Shown: positions 1 to 8,318 of the stretch, piece after piece | Position numbering within the stretch: position 1 is the first letter of the stretch | Layout of the letters: every line of letters starts with the position of its first letter | Assembly (NCBI RefSeq): GCF_000015265.1 | Contig: NC_008699.1 | Coordinates: 682,001 to 746,000, forward strand | DNA: 64,000 nt | Source: Nocardioides sp. JS614 | GTDB taxonomy: Bacteria > Actinomycetota > Actinomycetes > Propionibacteriales > Nocardioidaceae | Direction: 5' to 3' | Translations under genes and position numbers: made by a program | The notes under the pieces: generated by a model | What the model was told of the DNA's origin: nothing | What the model saw: the letters and a program-made list of their open reading frames with translations, nothing else | The model's database searches: none

Positions 1-17
1 TCCGAAAGGCCCAAGCA

Positions 18-872
18 GTGACGAACGACCTCATCCTTACCCTGTCCTGCAAGGACCGGCCCGGCATTGTCGCGGCCGTGGCCGGGTTCCTCGCGGATCG
101 GGGCTTCTCCATCCGGGACAGCCAGCAATTCGGAGATGAAGACTCGGAGCTGTTCTTCATCCGTGTCCACGCTGCCAGCGAGATGCCGGTTGAGTTCGAC
201 ACGCTGCGAGCCGAGTTCGACACGACGATCGGCAGCGTCCTAGAGGCGTCCTGGGCATTGCATGATCCGTCCGTCAAGCACCGATTACTTCTTATGGTGT
301 CCCGCCAGGGTCACTGCCTCAACGATCTGCTGCATCGCGTGCGAACCGGATCGCTAGCGGCAGACGTCGTCGCTATTGTCTCTAATCACGAGGACTTCCG
401 AGAACTCGTCGAGTGGCATGGCATCCCGTTCCACCATGTCCCCGTCACCGCGGAGTCCAAGGACTGGGCCGAGGACGAGTTGAGGAAACTCGTCGCGGCG
501 TACGACGCCGACTCGGTCATCCTGGCTCGGTACATGCAGATCCTCTCGGACAGTCTTTGCCGAGACTTGGCAGGTCGCGCTATCAACATCCACCACAGCC
601 TGCTCCCCAGCTTCAAGGGCGCTCGGCCGTATTACCAGGCGCACGCGCGCGGAGTGAAGGTCATCGGCGCCACGGCACACTACGTGACTGCAGATCTAGA
701 CGAGGGCCCGATCATCGAACAGGACTTCATTCGCGTCGACCACTCGAAGTCTGCGGCAGACCTCACGGCAATCGGTCGCGATCTCGAAGCCCTTGCCCTC
801 GCCCGTGCTGTCACCGCTCACACGGAGCACCGCGTACTGATGAACGGGTCCCGAACGGTGGTGTTCCGATGA
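18..872 (+). CDS. purU: formyltetrahydrofolate deformylase PurU
   Basis: Hydrolyses 10-formyl-tetrahydrofolate to formate and tetrahydrofolate in the cytosol. The 284-residue protein has the family's normal length and order: an N-terminal ACT domain (about residues 5-80, with the motif CKDRPGIVAAVAGF) and a formyltransferase-fold domain (about 90-284) with the signature NIHHSLLPSFKGARPYYQ and the following GATAHYV and DEGPIIEQD segments. The GTG start is preceded by a purine-rich GAAAGG. In actinobacteria purU often accompanies demethylation pathways that load one-carbon units on folate; upstream context is outside the window. It contains a TTA leucine codon at 285-287, rare in such GC-rich genomes, and its base composition is lower in GC than genes right of 5.4 kb, suggesting acquired DNA. 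Confidence 0.95.
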   Translation: MTNDLILTLSCKDRPGIVAAVAGFLADRGFSIRDSQQFGDEDSELFFIRVHAASEMPVEFDTLRAEFDTTIGSVLEASWALHDPSVKHRLLLMVSRQGHCLNDLLHRVRTGSLAADVVAIVSNHEDFRELVEWHGIPFHHVPVTAESKDWAEDELRKLVAAYDADSVILARYMQILSDSLCRDLAGRAINIHHSLLPSFKGARPYYQAHARGVKVIGATAHYVTADLDEGPIIEQDFIRVDHSKSAADLTAIGRDLEALALARAVTAHTEHRVLMNGSRTVVFR

Positions 873-997
873 CGATCACCGGGGCATCGATGAGCACCGC
901 GAACTCGTCCGACGCTGGCGCGCACTCTGAAGCCGATGATGAAGTAAGCCGCGACGGCATCACTATCGGCAGCCATATCGTTCTTGGCGTCAACTGA
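869..997 (+). CDS. small hypothetical ORF overlapping the purU stop
   Basis: A 42-residue reading frame whose ATG overlaps the purU stop in an ATGA, the arrangement of translational coupling. The sequence (starts MTITGASMSTANSSD, ends GSHIVLGVN) matches no family I recognise and has no membrane segment or cysteine motif. It may be a real small protein or the surviving N-terminus of a gene lost from this less GC-rich region. Bases 998-1271 after it hold no gene I can support. Confidence 0.3.
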   Translation: MTITGASMSTANSSDAGAHSEADDEVSRDGITIGSHIVLGVN

Positions 998-1271
998 CTC
1001 GCTCTACGGCCGACGGGGTTCACCGTCAACTGGATTCGTCACTGGCGAAGCAGACAGACGATTGGAGCTGCGGTTGCTCGATCCGACACCGGACTGACCG
1101 TGCCGAAGCCCGATCGTCGCTTCCCGGGACCGTGCGAGCAGCTGAGCATCTCGTCGTCCCGTGCGGCGGGGGCTGAGCGTCTGCAGAAAGATCTCCGGGG
1201 AAGAGCGGACCGCCTGTCGGCGGTGGGGCGCTTCGTCGTACCACCGGACTAACACGTCGAGGGCTCTTTGC

Positions 1272-2141
1272 TCAGTAAGCGGTCTGCACCCAAAGGCCGA
1301 GGCGTCGAGCGAGGTCGGCAATCGTGGCGGCGGCTACTCCGCGCGGGTCCCACGCAGCCGTCAGCCGGATCTCCAATACGCCTGCGCTGAGCTCGATGGA
1401 GAGCGGGCTCAGGTCGAATCGAGAGTCGTCGGTCACGACCGCCACCCCGCGGCCGGACGCGGCCAGAGCCTGGGCGATCGTTCCGTTTGCCGCCTCGACA
1501 ACCGCGCTATACGAGCCGCCAAGCGCGAAGACTGCGGAGTCCAGCGCTTCCCGAGCCGTAAACGTGGATGGCAGGACCACGAGCGGGCGTTGAAGCAGTT
1601 CGTCGAGCGCGACGCGAGTACGATTGGCCCACGGGTCGGTTGCCCGCACGTAGGCCCAGACAGGCAACACTGCTAGCTCGTGCATCGCATAGGGCGGATC
1701 TAGCCGTTGAGTTCCAATGGCTAGATCCGCCCCGTCGTGCAGCATCTCCGCCGGGGAGAGGCCGTCGGCACTGCGGACGTCGACGACCGGATCATCTTTA
1801 GACATGGTGGCGACGAAAGGCGACACCACGTCGGTGAGCGTCACCGTCGGCGCCGCGATGGTCACGCGCTCCAGGCTGCCCCGTGCATGGAACGTTGCTC
1901 GCGCCTCGAGGGCATGGGCTGAGGCGAGCAACTCGCGAGCGGCGGGTAGCAGGGCCTGACCGGTACGACTGAGCACCAGCCGTCCGGCGCTTCGGTCGAA
2001 CAGCGCTACCCCCAGATCCTGCTCGAGCTGGCGGAGCTGACGGGACAGGGCTGGCTGCGTCACGTGCACCCGCACAGCGGCTGCGCTGACGCTTCCGGCG
2101 TCGGCAGTCGCGACGAAATATCGAAGGTGGCGCAACTGCAC
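1272..2141 (-). CDS. LysR-family transcriptional regulator
   Basis: A 289-residue LysR-type regulator. The N-terminal winged helix-turn-helix (residues 1-62) shows the classic pattern LRYFVATADAGSVSAAA followed by QPALSRQLRQLEQDLGVALFDR; the rest is the effector-binding domain. It is divergent from gabT, with an 83-bp spacer (2142-2224) that is AT-richer than its surroundings, so it probably controls the gabT-gabD pair and itself. The inducer cannot be read from sequence. It lies in the lower-GC segment that ends at the tRNA-Tyr fragment. Confidence 0.92.
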   Translation of the reverse strand: MQLRHLRYFVATADAGSVSAAAVRVHVTQPALSRQLRQLEQDLGVALFDRSAGRLVLSRTGQALLPAARELLASAHALEARATFHARGSLERVTIAAPTVTLTDVVSPFVATMSKDDPVVDVRSADGLSPAEMLHDGADLAIGTQRLDPPYAMHELAVLPVWAYVRATDPWANRTRVALDELLQRPLVVLPSTFTAREALDSAVFALGGSYSAVVEAANGTIAQALAASGRGVAVVTDDSRFDLSPLSIELSAGVLEIRLTAAWDPRGVAAATIADLARRLGLWVQTAY

Positions 2142-2224
2142 TTAGCCTCCTATGTCGACAGGGCATGGGAATGGACTGAAATAGGTATTGGACAGCATAA
2201 CTTCCTAGTCGCGAAACTGACTGC

Positions 2225-3583
2225 ATGACTGCTGTATCCGACGAGAAGCCCAGCAAGTTGTCCGCCGTTCACCAGCAGCGCCTGCTGCGCACCGAGCTTC
2301 CCGGGCCGGCGTCGCGCCGGCTGATGGCGCGCAAGTCCGCCGCTGTCGCGCAAGGCGTCGGCACGACGATGCCGGTCTTTGCGGCCAACGCCGACGGCGG
2401 CGTCGTGGTCGACGTCGACGGGAACCAGTTCATCGACCTCGGCTCGGGCATCGCTGTCACGTCGGTTGGCGCCAGTGCCTCACGCGTGGTCGCCGCCGTG
2501 CAGGAGCAGGTTGCCGCTTTTACCCACACCTGCTTCATGGTTACCCCCTACGCGGGCTACGTCAGCGTCGCCGAGGCGCTGAATCGGCTCACCCCCGGCG
2601 GCCACGAGAAGCGCACCGCGCTGTTCAACTCCGGCGCCGAGGCCGTCGAGAACGCCGTGAAGATCGCGCGCTCACACACCGGCCGCCAGGCGGTCGTCGT
2701 CTTTGACCACGCCTACCATGGTCGGACCAACCTGACGATGGCGATGACTGCGAAGAACATGCCATACAAGCACGGCTTCGGTCCGTTCGCCGGCGAGGTC
2801 TACCGCGCGCCCCTTTCCTACCCCTATCGCGACGGCGGCGTCGGTGGTGCAACGGCTGCGGCCCGGGCCATCGATGTGATCGAGAAGCAGGTCGGCACCG
2901 CCAATTTGGCCGCTGTAGTGATCGAGCCGATCCAAGGCGAGGGCGGGTTCATCGAGCCTGCTGCGGGCTTTCTGCCGGCCCTTGTGGCCTGGTGCCGCGC
3001 GAACGCGGCCGTCTTCGTGGCTGACGAGGTGCAGACCGGCTTCGCCCGTACCGGCGACTGGTTCGCGTGCGACCGTGAAGGCGTCGTTCCCGATCTCATC
3101 GTCACAGCCAAGGGCATCGCCGGCGGCCTGCCGCTCTCAGCGGTCACCGGCCGTGCGGAGATGATGGACGCCGCCCACGTTGGTGGTCTCGGCGGCACCT
3201 ACGGCGGCAATCCGATCGCCTGCGCGGCCGCGCTCGCGTCGATCGAGACCATCGAGGCCGAGGGCTTGGTCGCCCGGGCCCGCGAGATCGAAGGGCTCCT
3301 CCTCGGCCGGCTCCGTGCCATCGAGGCCCGCGACTCCCGGATCGGGAACGTCCGCGGTCGTGGCGCCATGATTGCCGTCGAGTTGGTCCGGGCCGGCACC
3401 GATGAGCCGGACCCCGAGCTCGCCAAGGCCGTTGCCGCCGCGGCGCACCGGCAGGGCGTCATCGTCCTGACATGCGGCACGTACGGCAATGTGCTCCGCT
3501 TCTTGCCGCCGCTCTCGATCTCCGACGACCTTCTAAACGATGCCTTCGACGTGCTCGCCGCGACTTTCGAGGTGACGAAGTGA
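2225..3583 (+). CDS. gabT: class-III aminotransferase, GABA transaminase type
   Basis: A 452-residue PLP-dependent transaminase, probably 4-aminobutyrate to 2-oxoglutarate, yielding succinate semialdehyde. Family features are present in order: NSGAEAVENAVKIAR, the aromatic FDHAYHGRTN loop, EPIQGEGGF, the cofactor aspartate in VADEVQTGF, and the PLP lysine in LIVTAKGIAGGLPLSAV. The stop overlaps the start of the adjacent succinate-semialdehyde dehydrogenase gene (GTGA), which strongly favours GABA or a close omega-amino acid as substrate. Related omega-amino-acid transaminases cannot be excluded. Divergent from the LysR gene at 1272-2141. Confidence 0.9.
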   Translation: MTAVSDEKPSKLSAVHQQRLLRTELPGPASRRLMARKSAAVAQGVGTTMPVFAANADGGVVVDVDGNQFIDLGSGIAVTSVGASASRVVAAVQEQVAAFTHTCFMVTPYAGYVSVAEALNRLTPGGHEKRTALFNSGAEAVENAVKIARSHTGRQAVVVFDHAYHGRTNLTMAMTAKNMPYKHGFGPFAGEVYRAPLSYPYRDGGVGGATAAARAIDVIEKQVGTANLAAVVIEPIQGEGGFIEPAAGFLPALVAWCRANAAVFVADEVQTGFARTGDWFACDREGVVPDLIVTAKGIAGGLPLSAVTGRAEMMDAAHVGGLGGTYGGNPIACAAALASIETIEAEGLVARAREIEGLLLGRLRAIEARDSRIGNVRGRGAMIAVELVRAGTDEPDPELAKAVAAAAHRQGVIVLTCGTYGNVLRFLPPLSISDDLLNDAFDVLAATFEVTK

Positions 3584-4959
3584 CGACGTTCGGCGTCGAG
3601 GACCCTGCCTCCCTCGAGATCATCGCGCAGGTGCCGGACCAGGGTCCCGACGAGGCACGCGTCGCCGTCGACCGCGCGGCCGCGGCCTTCGCCGACTGGT
3701 CGCGCACCTCGCCCCGGCACCGCTCCGACGTGCTGCGCCGCGCCTTCGACCTGATGATGCGCGATAGCGAGGAGCTGACCGGGCTGATCACCTCTGAGAA
3801 CGGCAAGTCGCTGGTCGACGCCGCCGCCGAGGTTGGGTACGCAGCCGAGTTCTTCCGGTGGTTCTCCGAGGAGGCGGTCCGGCCGAGCGGTGAGTACGGA
3901 GAGGCCCCGACCGGCGGCGTCCGCACCATCGTGACCCACCGTCCCGTGGGTGTCGCTGCCCTGGTAACCCCCTGGAACTTCCCGGCCGCGATGGTGACCC
4001 GCAAGATCGCACCGGCACTCGCCGCCGGGTGCACCGTCGTGCTCAAGCCCGCCGCCGAGACCCCACTGACCGCATTGGCGGTTGGGCGGATCCTGAGTGA
4101 GGCGGGCGTGCCCGACGGCGCCGTCGAGATCGTCACGACCACTGACGCACCGGGCGTGGTGACCGCCTGGCTGAGCGACGACAGGGTCCGCAAGGTCTCC
4201 TTCACCGGCTCCACCGGTGTCGGCCGCGCCCTGTTGCACCAGGCGGCCGACCGCGTCCTCAACGCGTCCATGGAGTTGGGCGGCAACGCGCCTGTCGTCG
4301 TCACCGATGACGCCGACCTCGGCGCTGCTGTCGCCGGCACCATGATCGCCAAGTTCCGCAACAGCGGGCAGGCGTGCACAGCGGCCAACCGCATCTTCGT
4401 CCACAACGACGTCGCGTTCGACTTCGTCGCCCGTCTCGGCGCCGCGGTCGAGAAGCTCAGTGTCGGCCCTGCCATCGACGGTGCCGCGATCGGCCCGCTT
4501 ATCACGCAGGCTGCGCTGCAACGGGTCACCGAAGCGGTCGACTTCGCCGTCCGAGAGGGTGCCCGCATCTCGCACCAGGCGCAGTTGCCGGAGGCGCCTG
4601 GCTACTTCTTCCCGCCGACCGTCCTCGCCGGGCTTGCCCCCGACGCGACGATCCTGCGCGAGGAGATCTTCGGCCCCGTCGCCCCGGTCGTCGTGTGGCA
4701 CGACGAGGACGAGCTCCTCGAACTCGTCAACGACACCGAATATGGATTGGCTGCGTACGTCTTCGCAGGCGACATCGGCCGCGCCGTCCGCCTAGGCGAA
4801 CGCATCGACGCCGGCATGGTCGGCATCAATCGCGGCCTCGTATCGGACCCCTCCGCGCCCTTCGGCGGCGTCAAGCAGAGCGGCCTCGGCCGCGAGGGCG
4901 CCCGCGAGGGACTGCGGGAGTTCCAAGAGACCCAGTACCTCAGCGTTGACTGGTCCTGA
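3580..4959 (+). CDS. gabD: NAD(P)-dependent succinate-semialdehyde dehydrogenase
   Basis: A 459-residue aldehyde dehydrogenase that would oxidise succinate semialdehyde from the preceding transaminase to succinate. Visible are TPWNFPAAMVTRKIAPALAA (cofactor binding), FTGSTGVGR, the general-base glutamate in MELGGNAP and the catalytic cysteine in NSGQACTAANR. The frame stays open about 100 bases upstream, but the GTG at 3580 overlapping the gabT stop as GTGA gives the expected N-terminus and translational coupling. A clear paralogue lies at 49028-50461; both share the YAAEFFRWFSEEAVR segment. Confidence 0.92.
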   Translation: MTTFGVEDPASLEIIAQVPDQGPDEARVAVDRAAAAFADWSRTSPRHRSDVLRRAFDLMMRDSEELTGLITSENGKSLVDAAAEVGYAAEFFRWFSEEAVRPSGEYGEAPTGGVRTIVTHRPVGVAALVTPWNFPAAMVTRKIAPALAAGCTVVLKPAAETPLTALAVGRILSEAGVPDGAVEIVTTTDAPGVVTAWLSDDRVRKVSFTGSTGVGRALLHQAADRVLNASMELGGNAPVVVTDDADLGAAVAGTMIAKFRNSGQACTAANRIFVHNDVAFDFVARLGAAVEKLSVGPAIDGAAIGPLITQAALQRVTEAVDFAVREGARISHQAQLPEAPGYFFPPTVLAGLAPDATILREEIFGPVAPVVVWHDEDELLELVNDTEYGLAAYVFAGDIGRAVRLGERIDAGMVGINRGLVSDPSAPFGGVKQSGLGREGAREGLREFQETQYLSVDWS

Positions 4960-5278
4960 CCCGCAGTCACGGTCGTGCCTCGCTCGAATCCAGCACAGGA
5001 ACATCCGTCGATCGAGTGACGATCGCGGAGTTAGTCCCAGGCTATGGGCGGCTCCATGACAACGCTCGCGCCTGACGAGATCACCATGCGCGGCTCTCGC
5101 GACGAAGCGGTCCAGCAGCCTCGCGACGCTTGTCGCATCCTTGGCTACGACGATGGCATTGTGCGAATGCTTGTCGGTCGACCCCGGTCGACCCCGGTCG
5201 ATCGCGAGCGTCTATGTCGAATGCCTGCTGAAGTTCGTCGCGATGCCGTGTCTGCACTGGTCAGCGAATGGCAACCCC
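4960..5278. other. gene-free end of the low-GC segment, with a short tandem repeat
   Basis: About 320 bases with no gene I can support. It holds a 10-bp tandem repeat (GGTCGACCCC, two and a half copies, 5176-5200). Open frames run through the region but have no family signature and continue into the tRNA fragment, so they look fortuitous. No integrase or transposase fragment was recognised on either strand. Confidence 0.5.
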
Positions 5279-5332
5279 CGGACTGTAAATCCGTCGGCTT
5301 TGCCTACGAAGGTTCGAATCCTTCACCTGCCA
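5279..5332 (+). pseudogene. tRNA-Tyr 3-prime fragment, candidate attachment site
   Basis: The sequence from the anticodon stem to the discriminator base matches tRNA-Tyr: GTA anticodon at 5285-5287 in the loop CTGTAAA, a long class-II variable arm, the T arm GAAGGTTCGAATCCTTC and the 3-prime acceptor strand ACCTGCC plus A at 5325-5332. The matching 5-prime acceptor strand (GGCAGGT) and the D arm are absent from the upstream 100 bases, so no complete cloverleaf can form. Such 3-prime halves are typically left at the distal end of an element integrated into a tRNA gene; the intact copy would lie left of the window. Composition and gene content change at this point. Confidence 0.78.
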
Positions 5333-5352
5333 CTGGACGTGAGCTCCAGGCG

Positions 5353-5382
5353 ACGAGACCCCCACCACGGTGGGGGTCTCGT
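5353..5382 (+). terminator. terminator hairpin after the tRNA-Tyr fragment
   Basis: Inverted repeat ACGAGACCCCCACC / GGTGGGGGTCTCGT around a two-base centre, giving a stem of about 13 bp. It sits between the tRNA fragment and the convergent oxidoreductase gene and could stop transcription from both sides. It was probably the original tRNA-Tyr terminator. Confidence 0.7.
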
Positions 5383-5413
5383 GCATTGCGGCCGTCCGCG
5401 GCGGCGGCCCCCC

Positions 5414-6772
5414 TCAGCGCAGCGGGTCGAACGGTCGGAGCTCGTCGGGGACCGTGCCGGTGGCGATCTGCTCGGCGAGGAGCTTCCCGGTCACCGGCCC
5501 GAGCGCCACCCCCCACATGCCGTGCCCGCCGGCCACGAAGACCCGCGACGAGCCGGTCGCTCCGATGAGCGGCAGCCCGTCGGCGGTGCACGGGCGGGAG
5601 CCGACCCACTCGTCGCCGCGGTGGTCGAGGTCGACCCCGCCGAGCAGCGGACGGACCGCCTCGACGATGGCGCGGACCCGGCGCCGGTCGAGCGCCTCGT
5701 CGGGTCGGCGGAACTCCATCATCCCGGCGACCCGGAGCAGCGGGACGTCCTCCTCGCCGTACGGCGGGTCGCCGATCGGGTTGACGGGCTCGTGCAGGGG
5801 GGTGCACGCGACCCGCTGCTGCGGGAAGTAGACCGGGCCGTCGGGGACCCGGTCCCCGGTGACCGTGAAGGAGTAGCCGCGTCCGGCCTGCACCCACCGG
5901 GTGACGCCGAACGGCCGGGCCAGTCGGCTCAGCGTGGCGCCGGTGGCCAGCACGACGGCGTCGTGCCGGTGCCGGCCGCCGCTGCTGTCGACGACCCACG
6001 CCGCGTTCCGCTCGGTCGTGACCTCCTCGACCCGCACCCACTCCCGGAGCTTGCCGCCCCGATCGATCACGGAGCGGGCCAAGGAGCGCACGAAGTTCGG
6101 CGGGTGGATGTAGCGCTGCCCGTGGAGGAGCACGGCGGCCCCGACCTCGGCGCTGAGGCTCGGCTGCGCCTCCTGGACCTGCGGGCCGGTGAGGTAGTCG
6201 TAGTGGACCGGCTGGCCGGCCTCCTCGATGCGCCGGAGCTCGTGGAGAAGTGCGGACGCCTCGCTCGTGGTGCGGTAGCCCGCCACGAACGGTTTGGCCC
6301 GGTGCGGGCGCGGTGTGGCCTCGGCCTCGGCGAGGTCCTCATAGGCCCGGATCGCCAGCCGGTTCATGGGCGCGTACGCCGCCATTCCGCTCTGCCAGTG
6401 CTGGGTGGTGCAGTGCCGGGCGAACCCGGCGAGGAACCGCCACAGGGCCGGGTCGAGCCGCGGCGGGACGAAGACGGGCGAGGACGGCTTGAGGACCGAG
6501 GCCAGGCCGTACCTGAGCACGTCGGGCTCGGGCAGGGGCGCGGTGAGCGCCGGCGTCAGCCAGCCGGCGTTCCCCCAGGAGGCACCGCTCGCGGCATGGT
6601 CCGCGTCGTACACCGTGACGTTCGCGCCGCGCTCCTGGAGGAACCAGGCGACGCTGAGCCCGACGATGCCGGCGCCGACGACGGCCACCTCGTGCGGCGA
6701 CGCCGTGGGCGCCGGACGGACCGCCTGGATCGCCCGCGCCGCCAGGCGTCGCCGTGCTGCTCTCGAGGTCAT
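5414..6772 (-). CDS. DadA-like FAD-dependent amino acid oxidoreductase
   Basis: A 452-residue FAD enzyme of the glycine oxidase / D-amino acid dehydrogenase (DAO) family. The dinucleotide-binding motif VAVVGAGIVGLSVAWFLQERG is near residue 28, with GASWGNAGWL typical of DadA shortly after, and a C-terminal FAD-contacting segment GGHGMWGVALGPVTGKLLAE. It probably deaminates D-amino acids to keto acids. I take the ATG at 6772, eight bases after GGAGG, rather than an upstream in-frame start, because this places it 5 bp after the stop of the zinc-finger gene at 6778-7056, suggesting one transcript. The substrate is not certain. Confidence 0.85.
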   Translation of the reverse strand: MTSRAARRRLAARAIQAVRPAPTASPHEVAVVGAGIVGLSVAWFLQERGANVTVYDADHAASGASWGNAGWLTPALTAPLPEPDVLRYGLASVLKPSSPVFVPPRLDPALWRFLAGFARHCTTQHWQSGMAAYAPMNRLAIRAYEDLAEAEATPRPHRAKPFVAGYRTTSEASALLHELRRIEEAGQPVHYDYLTGPQVQEAQPSLSAEVGAAVLLHGQRYIHPPNFVRSLARSVIDRGGKLREWVRVEEVTTERNAAWVVDSSGGRHRHDAVVLATGATLSRLARPFGVTRWVQAGRGYSFTVTGDRVPDGPVYFPQQRVACTPLHEPVNPIGDPPYGEEDVPLLRVAGMMEFRRPDEALDRRRVRAIVEAVRPLLGGVDLDHRGDEWVGSRPCTADGLPLIGATGSSRVFVAGGHGMWGVALGPVTGKLLAEQIATGTVPDELRPFDPLR

Positions 6773-6777
6773 CGCCG

Positions 6778-7056
6778 TCACCTCCCCACACAGCTCACGC
6801 AGGTGCCGGCCCACGGCCGGAACTCCAGCCGGTCCGCCGGGATGGCCCCGCCGCAGCCGGTGCAGGTCCCGAAGGTCCCATCGGACAGTCGGCCGCGGGC
6901 GGCGTCGATCTCGGCGATGGTCTGCTTCAGTGCGCCCCGCTGCACGGCGACCACGGGGTCGTCCTGGGTCTCGGGCAGGTTGCGCAGCTGGAGGTGTCGG
7001 GTCTCGGCGGCCTCGATCAACAGCGACTCGAAGTCGACGGTCGGCTGGGTGGTCAT
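6778..7056 (-). CDS. TraR/DksA-type C4 zinc-finger protein
   Basis: A 92-residue protein with an N-terminal helical part and a C-terminal four-cysteine zinc finger: CTGCGG, then CVSC 18 residues on. This is the TraR/DksA layout; DksA-like proteins act in the RNA polymerase secondary channel. A GAGGGGA ribosome site precedes the ATG. It is the last of three consecutive paralogues on this strand and is followed after 5 bp by the oxidoreductase gene. Whether it binds RNA polymerase is unknown; the family label rests on the zinc-finger spacing. Confidence 0.85.
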   Translation of the reverse strand: MTTQPTVDFESLLIEAAETRHLQLRNLPETQDDPVVAVQRGALKQTIAEIDAARGRLSDGTFGTCTGCGGAIPADRLEFRPWAGTCVSCVGR

Positions 7057-7099
7057 GGGGGTCCCCTCTCGGTGTCTCGGGTGGAGCAGGCTGGCGCGG

Positions 7100-7555
7100 T
7101 CAGATGTCGAGCGCGCAGTAGACGCAGCGCGGTACCCACGGTCGCTGGGTGAGCAGGGCGAGCGAGATCGGCTCGGCGCAGTCGAGGCAGGCGCCGTACG
7201 TGCCGGCGGCCAGCCGGGCCGTCGCCGCGGCGGCGTCGCGCAGCACGTGCTGGAGCCGGTCCCGGTAGCGGATCGTGCGCTCGCCCAGCTCGTGCGGCTC
7301 CGGCAACGCCCGCAGGCGCATGCTGGCAGCGGCTGCGACGGCCTCCAGCCGGCCGGGGGCGTCGATCGGGAGCGCGACGGTGTCGTCGAAGCGTGATCCG
7401 CGCTTCCTCGGAGGCGCGAAGAGGTCCACCTCGAACCATGCCGGGGGCTCGGTGGCCGCCGGCACCCGCTTGCGGTCCCGGCGGTCTCGCCGGTCGCGGT
7501 GGGCTCGGTGGGCTCGGTCCGTTGCGGCAGTGGGGTCGACGAGGTCGGACTTCAT
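7100..7555 (-). CDS. TraR/DksA-type C4 zinc-finger protein with a basic N-terminus
   Basis: A 151-residue paralogue of its two neighbours. The C-terminal finger reads CLDC...CVYC. The extra N-terminal 60 residues are rich in arginine, aspartate and histidine (RAHRAHRDRRDRRDRKR), a low-complexity stretch not seen in the other two. The middle has the family's helical hairpin (RDRLQHVLRDAAAATARLAAGTYG). A GGGAGGG ribosome site precedes the ATG. Its function is inferred only from the family. Confidence 0.83.
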   Translation of the reverse strand: MKSDLVDPTAATDRAHRAHRDRRDRRDRKRVPAATEPPAWFEVDLFAPPRKRGSRFDDTVALPIDAPGRLEAVAAAASMRLRALPEPHELGERTIRYRDRLQHVLRDAAAATARLAAGTYGACLDCAEPISLALLTQRPWVPRCVYCALDI

Positions 7556-7658
7556 GTCATTCCCTCCCAGGGGTGGGGCCGTGCTCGGGTCGGCCTCGGA
7601 TGGTGGGCGTGGTGCGTGTGTGGCCGGGTGGCCGGGGCCGCGACGGCGGTCGAGGTCG

Positions 7659-8003
7659 TCAGCGGGCGGAGCAGGAGCCGCACAGCGGCGCCCACGGCCG
7701 GGACAGCGCGCGTGCGAGGTCGGTGCGGGCTCCGCACCGCCGACAGCTGCCGTAGCTGCCGTCCGCGAGCTCGGCCTGCGCGGCCCGGATGTCCTGCAGG
7801 ATCCGCTGGACGCTCTCCCGGTGCGCCACGGCGACCGGCGTCGTGGGCGGCGGCAGCGCCCTCAGCTGTGCCTCACGGGCCGTCGCGGCGAGCTCGAGGT
7901 CGGCGGCGATCCGCTCGAGGAGCTGGCCGTCGTCCGGTGGGGGGATGGTGCCTGAGCCGGACTGTGTGAGACCTGCCGGTGAGAGCCCTGGATGAACCCG
8001 CAT
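7659..8003 (-). CDS. TraR/DksA-type C4 zinc-finger protein
   Basis: A 114-residue paralogue, the first of the three on this strand. The finger is CRRC...CGSC after the segment ELADGSYGS. The frame is open further upstream, but the ATG at 8003 has a strong AGGAGG five bases before it and is preferred. The hairpin region (AHRESVQRILQDIRAAQAEL) aligns with the same region of the two downstream paralogues, so the three probably arose by tandem duplication and divergence. Confidence 0.84.
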   Translation of the reverse strand: MRVHPGLSPAGLTQSGSGTIPPPDDGQLLERIAADLELAATAREAQLRALPPPTTPVAVAHRESVQRILQDIRAAQAELADGSYGSCRRCGARTDLARALSRPWAPLCGSCSAR

Positions 8004-8091
8004 CGGATCCTCCTGTCTCCGGAGAAGCAACGATGGCGATCCCGTCGAGGACGGGACCGCTGGCCTGAGGAACTGAGGTGACTGAGTGCCG

Positions 8092-8244
8092 TCAGGCGGG
8101 CGGGGCGCGGTCGACGCTGCGACGCAGGACGTCGAGCCCGCGGATGCCGCGGGCGATCTCGCTCAGCTCGAGCGCGAGGAGGGCAGCACCGGAGGGCACG
8201 TGGGACGGCTCAGCCGTCACCTGTACCTCGAGAATCGGTGCCAT
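8092..8244 (-). CDS. 50-residue hypothetical protein, leaderless promoter
   Basis: A short reading frame of 50 residues starting MAPILEVQVTAEPSHVPSG. I recognise no family. It is supported by context: a TATGGT box lies exactly 6 bases before the ATG (minus strand, 8251-8256), the same leaderless arrangement seen at many neighbouring genes, and it sits at the head of the zinc-finger gene row, about 90 bases before the first of them. It has no membrane segment or cysteines. It may be a small regulator or a fortuitous frame. Confidence 0.5.
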   Translation of the reverse strand: MAPILEVQVTAEPSHVPSGAALLALELSEIARGIRGLDVLRRSVDRAPPA

Positions 8245-8318
8245 GGCCGGACCATAGCACCGACCTGGTGGCTTTCGGCCTTCCTCGGGACCGGCTCGCA
8301 GCGGCCCGGACCGGGCGC

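Noticed and set aside
1004..1321. Open frames on both strands between the purU region and the LysR gene
   Set aside because: No family signature, no ribosome site, and part of the frame is antisense to the LysR 3-prime end.
5250..5332. A complete tRNA-Tyr gene
   Set aside because: The acceptor 5-prime strand and D arm needed to pair with ACCTGCC are not present upstream.
5044..5568. Plus-strand frame through the tRNA-Tyr fragment as a protein gene
   Set aside because: It reads through a tRNA fragment and a terminator hairpin and then antisense to the oxidoreductase; no recognisable domain.
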